NCBI GenBank assembly: GCA_021800165.1
Contig: JAJYZF010000037.1
Coordinates: forward strand, 1-38,017
Reading direction: 5' to 3'
Source: Planctomycetota bacterium
GTDB taxonomy: Bacteria > Planctomycetota > Phycisphaerae > WQYP01
DNA: 38,017 nt
Shown here: piece after piece, positions 31,794-38,017 of the stretch
Position numbering within the stretch: the first letter of the stretch is position 1
Layout of the letters: each line of letters starts with the position of its first letter
The notes under the pieces: model-generated
What the model saw: only the letters and a program-made list of their open reading frames with translations
What the model was told of the DNA's origin: nothing
The model's database searches: none
Program-made: the position numbers and the translations under genes

Positions 31794-32021
31794 ATTAAGG
31801 GATAGAGTCGAGCGTAAAGTTGCCTAACGGCACGAATGTCCGGGTACGCTGCCCGGGGCATTTTTTCAGTCCCGATGAATCGGGACTGTGCCCCCAGCAA
31901 GGTGCGGACTCATCCATACATTATAGTCAGCAATGCCGGCCAACAGGTTGTGCGGTTGACGAAAGTAGCGCCAGGCTCTGGTGTTCCGGACATAGTGGCT
32001 CTTACATAAGGAGGACATTCC
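31794..32021 (+). promoter_or_regulatory. Structured leader of the pseudopilin mRNA
   Basis: The leader contains a strong hairpin: GGGGCA (31855-31860), six T's, then the 22-base palindrome from CAGTCCCGAT to ATCGGGACTG (31867-31888), and finally TGCCCC (31889-31894) pairing with GGGGCA. An alternative CCGGG-loop-CCCGG hairpin at 31840-31856 directly before the T-run would compete with it, as in an attenuator. No known riboswitch is recognised. AAGGAGG lies seven bases before the start. Confidence 0.45.
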
Positions 32022-33002
32022 ATGCGGAATCGTCAAAAACATCATCGTGGGTTTACCCTGATCGAGTTGCTCGTGGTCATATCGATCATCGCGCTCTTGA
32101 TCGCCATTCTACTGCCGGCTCTGGCCAAAGCCCGTGAGCTGGCCAATCGGGCGGTATGCTCGGTCAATGTGCGCAGCTTGATCCAATCCATGATCATCTA
32201 CGCCCAGGACAACAGCCAGATGTTCCCAACGGCCATGGGTAATACCAGCACCGCAGCCTATGACAACAACCCGGGTCTGACCAGCACATCGTCAAATTAT
32301 GCGACGCCGACTGCGGCCGCGCAGTACCTTTTCAGTTCGGGCAACACCAACGAAGTCGCCTCGCCGCTGGCTTCCATGTGGCTGCTGGCATTGAATGGCC
32401 AGATGACGGTGAAAAGCTTCATCTGCCCATCCGACCCGTATGCCACCCAACCATCAGAGTTGTACAATTCCAGCAGCGACTATTACACCAACTTTGGCGT
32501 TGTCAACAACACCGTCAGCACCTCAGGGGTCGGTGGTGGCGAAAGCTACTCGATCGATTTTCCATGGCTTATCTCCAATGGAAACCTCGCAACCATCGGA
32601 GGCTGGTGGATGAATAACACCACCTCCGATTTGCCATTGGCTGCGGATATGGCCCCGGCCAACGACAACACGGGTGGCACCTTGGCCCGGGATCCATTAC
32701 TGCCGCTGGGCAACACTTACGGCGATTACATTTTTAATTCGGGCAATCACGCCGGCGATGGCCAAAATGTAGGCTTCGGCGACGATCACGTGGTTTGGGA
32801 AAATAACCCCTACGTGGGCGAAAACTCGGATTCCATCTACAGCTACGACAATAGCGCGGCTCCTGCCAGCCCCACCCTTGGTGGAAAGTATTGCGGTGCT
32901 ATTGGCTCGGGCGTGACCGTCAATGCCTACACCGCCGGTGCGTTGGAATCATGGGATGTGTGGATGACTCCCGTTCGCGATGTTGACAACGGCAATTGGT
33001 AA
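32022..33002 (+). CDS. Type II secretion/type IV pilin-like prepilin protein
   Basis: The 326-residue protein has a prepilin leader and cleavage site [13 protein letters not shown] (cut after Gly10, Glu15 as pilin Glu5), followed by the [17 protein letters not shown] helix. The large globular part ends in [20 protein letters not shown], a form of the GGxNVLFxDGHVxW signature of planctomycete-type major pseudopilins of the DUF1559 or related class. In this protein GDDH replaces the usual GDGH. Such proteins are often encoded in many copies and may form envelope fibres. The gene has its own promoter, a long leader and a strong terminator, which fits high expression. Confidence 0.92.
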   Translation: MRNRQKHHRGFTLIELLVVISIIALLIAILLPALAKARELANRAVCSVNVRSLIQSMIIYAQDNSQMFPTAMGNTSTAAYDNNPGLTSTSSNYATPTAAAQYLFSSGNTNEVASPLASMWLLALNGQMTVKSFICPSDPYATQPSELYNSSSDYYTNFGVVNNTVSTSGVGGGESYSIDFPWLISNGNLATIGGWWMNNTTSDLPLAADMAPANDNTGGTLARDPLLPLGNTYGDYIFNSGNHAGDGQNVGFGDDHVVWENNPYVGENSDSIYSYDNSAAPASPTLGGKYCGAIGSGVTVNAYTAGALESWDVWMTPVRDVDNGNW

Positions 33003-33035
33003 TCCCCATATCTAACTTCAACTGAACCTAAAACC

Positions 33036-33070
33036 GCGGCCTGGGCTTTTGCCCGGGCCGCTTTCTTTTT
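33036..33070 (+). terminator. Intrinsic terminator of the pseudopilin gene
   Basis: GCGGCCTGGGC and GCCCGGGCCGC pair over 11 bases (one G-U) around TTTT and are followed by TTTCTTTTT. Confidence 0.92.
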
Positions 33071-33305
33071 CTGGGGCAGGCGTACAGGCTGCCGAAAAGA
33101 TTCAGTCCAAGAATCGTCTCCCTGGGCGCTGGCCCGCAGGCGGAATTGGCGGCTTAAATGCTTCGGCCTGACTGTGGCTGGCACATTGCGTCCGGCCAAG
33201 CCATGGCCGGGCTGGGGCAAGGCCTGTGGCCATGGCCCGCCGCGATGCGGGCATCGCCGGCGGCGGCAGTCGAGAAAAAATCCCGCATCGGTTAAATTAC
33301 CCGCT

Positions 33306-34655
33306 ATGGCCAACCAGAAAAAAACGGATAATCGTTACAAAAAATCGCAGCAGCTTTTCCAGCGTGCGGTGGGGCTTATGCCCGGCGGCGTATCTTCCCC
33401 GGTGCGATCCTTCGCCGGCGTGGGACTTGGGCCGGTGTTTATCAAATCGGGTCAGGGAGCCTATTTGACCGATGTGGATGGCAATTCCTACATTGATTTC
33501 GTGATGAGCTATGGCCCACTCATCGCCGGCCACGCCCATCCGGCCGTGCGGGCCGCCATGGCTAAGCAAATGAGCCGAGGCACCAGTTTCGGTTGCTCCA
33601 GTCCCGGCGAAGTGGACCTGGCTCAAATGATATCCGATGCCATGGGAACCAGTTCCAAGGTACGGTTTGTCAACAGCGGCACCGAGGCGGTGATGAGCGC
33701 CATCCGCCTGGCCCGCGCTGCCACGGGGCGACGGCTGATTATCAAAATTGCGGGTGGTTATCATGGGCACGTGGATGCCCTGCTGGTGCAGGCGGGCAGC
33801 GGGGCCACCACGCACGGCAGCCCGAGCAGTCCCGGCATTCCGCCGGGCGTGGTGGAAAATACCCTGCTGATAAGCTTTAACGATGTGGCGGCGGCCCAGC
33901 AGCAATTTGCCCTTCATTGCCAAGAAATCGCCGCCCTCATTATAGAGCCGGTGCTGGGCAACATCGGGGTGGTGAATCCGGCCCCGGGCTATTTGGCGGA
34001 ATTGCGGCGTCTGTGCGACGAGTACCAGGCGCTGTTGATCTTCGACGAGGTGATGACGGGCTTTCGCGTGGCCTGGGGCGGGGCGCAAAGCCGGTATGGC
34101 GTGCGGCCAGATCTCACCTGTCTGGGCAAAATTATCGGCGGCGGCCTGCCGGTGGGAGCCTACACGGGGCGTGGGGAATTGATGGATCAGATTTCGCCCG
34201 CGGGACCGGTTTATCAGGCGGGTACGCTTTCCGGCAATCCATTGTCCATGGCGGCGGGAGCGGCCACGCTGCGTTTGCTCCAGTTGCCCGACGCCTATAG
34301 CCAACTGGAATTCCTGGCCGCACGGTTGCAGGACGGCTTGGCGGGTGCCGCGGCCAAAACCGGCGTGCCCCTGGCGGTGCAGCGCTGCGGCAGCATGTTG
34401 ACCCCGTTTTTTCTACCCGGTAAAAGCCCGGCCACGGAAGCACATTCGGAGCAACATATCAACAATTATGCCCAGGCTTTAAGTTGCAGCACCCGGGCCT
34501 ACGCCCTGTTTTTTAAGCAGATGCTGGATGCCGGGGTCATGCTTCCTCCATCGCAATACGAAGCGTGGTTTGTAAGTCTGGTGCATAGCCAGGCGGATAT
34601 CGACGCCACCATTGAAAAGGCGGAGGCGGCGCTGGCGGCGGTGCGGGCCGGGTAG
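33306..34655 (+). CDS. hemL: Glutamate-1-semialdehyde 2,1-aminomutase
   Basis: This PLP enzyme converts glutamate-1-semialdehyde to 5-aminolevulinate, the entry to tetrapyrrole synthesis by the C5 route. The 449 residues contain the family blocks LMPGGVSSPVRSF, YIDFVMSYGPLIAGHAHP, VNSGTEAVMSAIRLARAATG, GGYHGHVDALLVQAGSG, FDEVMTGFR and the PLP lysine Lys275 in LGKIIGGGLPVG, then AGTLSGNPL. The start at 33306 gives the expected N-terminus; 44 earlier codons are arginine-rich filler. No ribosome site is seen, so translation may be leaderless-like. No other haem gene is adjacent. Confidence 0.95.
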   Translation: MANQKKTDNRYKKSQQLFQRAVGLMPGGVSSPVRSFAGVGLGPVFIKSGQGAYLTDVDGNSYIDFVMSYGPLIAGHAHPAVRAAMAKQMSRGTSFGCSSPGEVDLAQMISDAMGTSSKVRFVNSGTEAVMSAIRLARAATGRRLIIKIAGGYHGHVDALLVQAGSGATTHGSPSSPGIPPGVVENTLLISFNDVAAAQQQFALHCQEIAALIIEPVLGNIGVVNPAPGYLAELRRLCDEYQALLIFDEVMTGFRVAWGGAQSRYGVRPDLTCLGKIIGGGLPVGAYTGRGELMDQISPAGPVYQAGTLSGNPLSMAAGAATLRLLQLPDAYSQLEFLAARLQDGLAGAAAKTGVPLAVQRCGSMLTPFFLPGKSPATEAHSEQHINNYAQALSCSTRAYALFFKQMLDAGVMLPPSQYEAWFVSLVHSQADIDATIEKAEAALAAVRAG

Positions 34656-34669
34656 GTACCTATCGGCCC
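34645..34669. terminator. Hairpin between convergent hemL and darG
   Basis: GGGCCGGGTAGG and CCTATCGGCCC pair almost fully across the hemL stop codon. Located between convergent genes, it may stop transcription from both sides, though U-tracts are lacking. Confidence 0.45.
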
Positions 34670-34679
34670 TGAGATCTGG

Positions 34680-35729
34680 TTAAATCCACTTTTGTTCACG
34701 CAGGCGATTCCAAGCCGTGCGAATCTGATAACCGCTTAACAGTCCGCGTTTGCGTTGGCTCCAGGCATGAACGGCCTGAATAACCGCTTCGGCATCGCTT
34801 CCCGCCGCGCTGGCTTCCCGTGTGGCCACCCAATCCACGCTGGCGAGTAATTCCATGCCGCGCGGTGTTTCAAATCCCTCGATGAGCCGTACCACGCGGT
34901 CGAAACGCTGGCGCGTCGCCGGGTACTGTTGTAGAAATGCTTCCGCCTCCTGTGCGGCTTCGGGTTTCAGGGTGATGGGGGTTGTCGGCTTATTCCCGCC
35001 GTCACCATAACCGCTGATGAAGTGCCCGTCCAGGCGTTCCAACACGTGCCCAAGCGTGTGTGTGTAGGGGCCGTAGGTGCCCTTGACAAATTCCACCTGT
35101 TTAAGCAATTCGCCGGCGCGGGTCAGGAAGTAGACCAACTTCTGCACCTCCAGCAGCGAGAGGCGGTATTCAAACCCAGGTGCGCGGTAGCGGTTCATTA
35201 GCGCCAACATCGCGGCCCGCCCGAGCGTCATTGCCGGGCGCTGGGTACGATTGGGCATTTGTTCGGCCGGCGGCGATCCCGCAGGCGCAAAAACGAATAC
35301 CTGCACACCCGGAACAACGGCGAACGCCTCAACGATGAGCGGGTACACCTGTTGCCACGTCAGCCCACCGTTGCCACATCCTAAGGGAGGCAACGCGATG
35401 GAACGGACGCCCAGCCGCTTTACGTCCTCCACCAGTGCAGCCAGGCCGATTTTTATATCTTCGATCCGTGATTTCCCGCGCCAGTGGCGCTTGGTTGGAA
35501 AATTGATGATGTAATGGGGATCTCGCAACCCGCCCAGATTGTGCGTGAACATGCTGCCGAGCCGCACCTTGTTTTCCCTGCACGCCTTGGCATAGGCCCT
35601 GTAATTATCCGGGTAGGCATGCTTAAATTGCAGGGCAATACCCTTGCCCATCACCCCCACCGTATTAACGGTGTTCACCAGTGCTTCAACCTGAGCCTCC
35701 AAAAGATTGCCAATCACTTCGCGGACCAT
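34680..35729 (-). CDS. darG: DarG antitoxin, DNA ADP-ribosyl glycohydrolase (macro domain)
   Basis: DarG removes ADP-ribose that DarT puts on thymidine in single-stranded DNA. The first 160 residues form the macro domain: LLEAQVEALVNTVNTVGVMG, KGIALQFKHAYPDNYRAY, INFPTKRHWRGKSRI and SIALPPLGCGNGGL. Lys80 in FPTKRHW falls at the number of the catalytic lysine reported for the Thermus enzyme. The C-terminal half (about 175-349, with LSLLEVQKLVYFLTRAGELL and KGTYGPYTHTL) is the DarT-binding region of full-length DarG. The start at 35729 has AGGAG seven bases upstream. It follows darT by 15 bases. Confidence 0.93.
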   Translation of the reverse strand: MVREVIGNLLEAQVEALVNTVNTVGVMGKGIALQFKHAYPDNYRAYAKACRENKVRLGSMFTHNLGGLRDPHYIINFPTKRHWRGKSRIEDIKIGLAALVEDVKRLGVRSIALPPLGCGNGGLTWQQVYPLIVEAFAVVPGVQVFVFAPAGSPPAEQMPNRTQRPAMTLGRAAMLALMNRYRAPGFEYRLSLLEVQKLVYFLTRAGELLKQVEFVKGTYGPYTHTLGHVLERLDGHFISGYGDGGNKPTTPITLKPEAAQEAEAFLQQYPATRQRFDRVVRLIEGFETPRGMELLASVDWVATREASAAGSDAEAVIQAVHAWSQRKRGLLSGYQIRTAWNRLREQKWI

Positions 35730-35744
35730 TGCCAAACTCCTACA

Positions 35745-36356
35745 CTAATAATACCAACTGGCTTGCACACTAACGACGGGCTGATGGCTCGCCGCCGCCA
35801 AAATGCGTTCCACCGCTTTTGCCATCCGCGAATTTATCACGCCTATCCCCTCAATGGCAGTCCATGGGAACCACTCATGGGTTAAAAATTCGGCCTGGCG
35901 GCACTCCTTGACCTCTGCATGGTCGCCCCAATTCGCCTGCCGCATCACCCTCCAATTTATCCGGTTTTTGCACTGCCAATCATCAAAATACTGAGCATAC
36001 GACAGGTCTGCGTGCCTATCCGTGAAGGCCCATGGCCGCCCGACCTGCATCGCTGCTTCAACGCTGGACACCAGATGCACAATCGGTGTCTGTCCACTTC
36101 GATAATCCGCGTGTCCCCGGAAGATCACGTAAAGCATCACAGAGCGCGGGCAGAAATTAAAAGGCACGTATTCACCCAGCATCCCCTTCGCGGCAACGGG
36201 CACCTCCCGAGTTAGCCGCCGTTGCTTGATGTGGCTGTAACCAATATTCGTCACATCGATTCCCCGGCTGATTCGTTGCTTATCAGACCATAGCCGGCCG
36301 GCCTCAATGATTCCGGGGAGGTTATCCACATGTGTGATGTGGTAAATCGCCGTCAT
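35745..36356 (-). CDS. darT: DarT toxin, DNA ADP-ribosyltransferase
   Basis: DarT (DUF4433) uses NAD to ADP-ribosylate thymidine bases in single-stranded DNA, blocking replication; it acts as a toxin and in phage defence. The 203 residues show the family's IYHITHVDNLPGIIEAG start, SHIKQRRLTREVPV, YVPFNFCPRSVMLYVI, the VEAAMQVGRPWAFTDRHAD block and Glu156 in CRQAEFLTH, the presumed catalytic glutamate. The start at 36356 has GAGGAG eight bases upstream; an extension of 25 codons is not needed. It is followed at once by darG and preceded by an XRE-S24 regulator, all in one direction. Confidence 0.93.
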   Translation of the reverse strand: MTAIYHITHVDNLPGIIEAGRLWSDKQRISRGIDVTNIGYSHIKQRRLTREVPVAAKGMLGEYVPFNFCPRSVMLYVIFRGHADYRSGQTPIVHLVSSVEAAMQVGRPWAFTDRHADLSYAQYFDDWQCKNRINWRVMRQANWGDHAEVKECRQAEFLTHEWFPWTAIEGIGVINSRMAKAVERILAAASHQPVVSVQASWYY

Positions 36357-36455
36357 ACGGCCATCTCCTCGTGGTGGTTCTGACCCGGGAGCCACCACCG
36401 CTGCCATTCGAGTGCCTTCCCGCCTCAGCAATTCATGTTAATCCACGCCCTTCTT

Positions 36456-37514
36456 TCAATCAAATTCAATCGCCACCCTGCTGGTGGCTGCGGAGTCGGG
36501 CTTCGCGGTCGACTGGAAATCACCGGGCGCGGGTGTGGCTGGGGGGGGCGGAGAATTCTCGGCTGGGGATTTTTCCGGGGCGGGGCGTTTGGAACGGCGT
36601 TTCCCGCCGCCACCAGCACCATCCCTGGCCCGTGGTGCGGGTGAAATTCGCCACACCGCCGGATAGAGGCCCGTAATGTGCTCCCGGGCAATGTTGCGCG
36701 TGGCGTGCATGGAATTTAACGGCACCAGTTGCACCTGGTCGGAAGTTCCCGGCACGGTGTCGGCAAGAAAATGCACCCGTTTGAACGTGGTGGAAAAATT
36801 CTCCTGGGCATCCAGCCGCACCAGACAATCGTCGCCATCCGCCGGCGTTTCACGGGCGGAAAACACGACAATATCGCCATGCCGGTACAATGGCTCCATG
36901 GAATCGCCGGTGATTCGCAAGGCAAACATGCCCGAATCTTCCGCGGGGCTGGTGCGGGCGGGGGCGGAGGTGGGGGAATTCACCGGCGGGGCTGGCGCGG
37001 GTAAATAAGCGTCGGCCACGCCCACCGGATAATCCAAATCGGTATATTCACTGGGCTTGCCGGCGGCCACACGGTTGATCAGCGGAATGTGGGCCAGCGG
37101 AACCGCCTGTAAATCCGCCCCGGTAGCGGGCAGAGCTTGGGGTGGTTGGGCAACATCGACTGCCGCACGATCCGGCGTGGTTTTGGGGCCAAACGCGTAG
37201 AGTACGGCGTCCAGATTGATGGACCCGTCGGCCCGCCGGGGCAGTTCGGCCGGCAGCAACTTGCGCATGGAATCCGGCATACGCAGCCAATCCGCCCGCT
37301 CCAACAGGTTGGCCTTGTCCAGTTGCAGTGCCGCAGCCAAGCTGGTTAGCTTTTCCGCTGACGGAGGCCCGGATATTCGTCCGGTTTCAATGTTGGATAA
37401 ATAGGGTTTGCTGATACCCGTGGCTTGAGCCAGAACATCCAACGTCAGGCCGAGTTCGTGGCGGCGATTGCGCAAGGCTTGTCCGAAATCATCTAAATTT
37501 TGCAGTATATTCAT
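36456..37514 (-). CDS. XRE-family regulator with LexA-like S24 peptidase domain
   Basis: The 352-residue protein has an N-terminal helix-turn-helix (about 10-70, GLTLDVLAQATGISKPYLSN) and an S24 peptidase domain. The self-cleavage elements are visible: the Ala151-Gly152 bond in NRVAAGKPSEYTD, nucleophile Ser205 in ITGDSMEP and base Lys245 in STTFKRVHF. Cleavage in this family follows contact with RecA filaments after DNA damage and relieves repression. A Pro-rich loop (about 170-192) and a long Pro/Ala tail (about 293-352) are extra. The start at 37514 has GGAG seven bases upstream. It lies 99 bases upstream of darT in the same direction, so it may regulate darTG as well as itself. Confidence 0.88.
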   Translation of the reverse strand: MNILQNLDDFGQALRNRRHELGLTLDVLAQATGISKPYLSNIETGRISGPPSAEKLTSLAAALQLDKANLLERADWLRMPDSMRKLLPAELPRRADGSINLDAVLYAFGPKTTPDRAAVDVAQPPQALPATGADLQAVPLAHIPLINRVAAGKPSEYTDLDYPVGVADAYLPAPAPPVNSPTSAPARTSPAEDSGMFALRITGDSMEPLYRHGDIVVFSARETPADGDDCLVRLDAQENFSTTFKRVHFLADTVPGTSDQVQLVPLNSMHATRNIAREHITGLYPAVWRISPAPRARDGAGGGGKRRSKRPAPEKSPAENSPPPPATPAPGDFQSTAKPDSAATSRVAIEFD

Positions 37515-37588
37515 TAAAAATCTCCGTTTTATATGATTGTTTCCCAACTAACATACACTTCATCGCCGGACATGTCAACCGATAAATG

Positions 37589-37668
37589 GGGTCAGGTACC
37601 TTTTTTTCGGTTGCCGCAGGTATTTGCTTGCTATACACTCGTGATCGATGCATCAAGGAACCTGGCCC
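37589..37668 (+). repeat. Inverted repeat bracketing the methyltransferase promoter
   Basis: GGGTCAGGTACCTT (37589-37602) pairs with AAGGAACCTGGCCC (37655-37668) at 12 of 14 positions; six more T's follow the left arm. The right arm ends just before the ATG. GGGGTCAGGTACC plus a T-run is a word often found in REP-like intergenic elements next to REP-associated transposases. A TATACA -10-like box (37632) lies in the loop. Confidence 0.55.
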
Positions 37669-38017
37669 ATGAAATCCACGGTAGAACAAATCAGAGAACG
37701 CTTTGATAACGACGTCGAGCGCTTCAGCAATCTGGAAACCGGTCAATCCGCCACCATGGATGCGCCGCTGTGCATGACGCTGGTAACCTCCGCCGCCGCC
37801 GCGGTAACCCCGCAGGCCCGGGATTTGCTGGACATCGGCTGCGGGGCGGGCAATTACAGCCTGAAAATGCTGCAATACATTCCCAACTTAAACTGCACGC
37901 TTCTGGACCTAAGCCAACCCATGCTGGATAGAGCCAGGCAGCGCGTGGCCGCCGCCACCAACGGCCGCCTCACAACCTTGCAAGCCGATGTCCGCTCCGC
38001 GAGCTTCGCCCCAGAGA
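37669..38017 (+). CDS. Class I SAM-dependent methyltransferase, N-terminal part (3' end outside window)
   Basis: The open frame runs off the right edge after 116 codons. After a helical start (MKSTVEQIRERFDNDVERFS) comes the SAM-binding motif I LLDIGCGAGNYSLKML (about 53-68) and motif II-like CTLLDLSQPMLDRARQRV. The substrate is unknown. AAGGA lies about ten bases before the ATG, within the right arm of the inverted repeat. Confidence 0.88.
   Translation, partial: MKSTVEQIRERFDNDVERFSNLETGQSATMDAPLCMTLVTSAAAAVTPQARDLLDIGCGAGNYSLKMLQYIPNLNCTLLDLSQPMLDRARQRVAAATNGRLTTLQADVRSASFAPE

Noticed and set aside
31794..31900. Cyclic-di-GMP (GEMM-type) riboswitch in the pseudopilin leader
   Set aside because: The conserved receptor bases and tetraloop arrangement of that class are not present; only hairpins are seen.
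33297..34304. 335-codon minus-strand frame opposite hemL
   Set aside because: It is the shadow of a well-conserved PLP enzyme gene.

Overview
This 38-kb, mostly high-GC window looks like a chromosome segment of a planctomycete-like bacterium, probably of the Phycisphaerae type. The evidence is a PEP-CTERM surface protein, a large single-gene pseudopilin with the [19 protein letters not shown] helix, a PurA with the EGANA motif best known from eukaryotic enzymes, and many short GC-rich intergenic repeats. This placement is inferred from gene style, not from a marker tree.

Bases 1-9744 are mostly housekeeping and envelope genes. They are the end of a DUF2867 protein, an HtrA/DegP protease, the likely operon purA-uppS-panB, a zinc-ribbon protein with a suspicious amber stop, a PEP-CTERM protein with two aspartic-protease-like DTG motifs, and a TauE/SafE transporter. 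Bases 9889-10385 hold one intact tRNA-Asn(GTT) preceded by two tandem copies of a 212-base unit, each with a broken tRNA-Asn 5' half.

Just after the tRNA comes an accessory island (about 10.4-22.6 kb). It begins with a frameshifted GIY-YIG nuclease and a nuclease-domain fragment behind a palindromic promoter. Next is the centrepiece, a tightly overlapping four-gene operon: MukF-like kleisin, MukE-like subunit, 1478-residue MukB-like SMC ATPase, and a JetD/MksG-like Toprim protein. It has the gene logic of a Wadjet-type plasmid-defence condensin, but its three SMC subunits read as unusually close to canonical MukBEF. An opposing two-gene unit follows: an AAA ATPase with a C-terminal helix-turn-helix, translationally coupled to an apparently cytoplasmic subtilisin-like protease.

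Bases 22.6-29.9 kb are a patchwork of small accessory genes and decaying genes: DUF4236-TM2, DUF6933, an agmatine-deiminase remnant, a uracil-DNA-glycosylase-like protein, a fatty acid desaturase, an AbiEi-antitoxin remnant behind a well-kept inverted repeat, and an uncharacterised gene coupled to a HicA-like small protein. Dispersed repeats separate them. From 30 kb on come a His/Met-rich lipoprotein, a repeat cluster, a pseudopilin gene with a perfect promoter and a structured leader, hemL, the DNA ADP-ribosylation toxin-antitoxin pair darT-darG with a LexA-like XRE-S24 regulator directly upstream, and the start of a methyltransferase gene.

The window is therefore unusually rich in conflict genes around a tRNA. 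The MukBEF-JetD operon and the ATPase-subtilase pair are the strongest candidates for under-described systems, and the S24-darTG arrangement suggests a damage-responsive switch.
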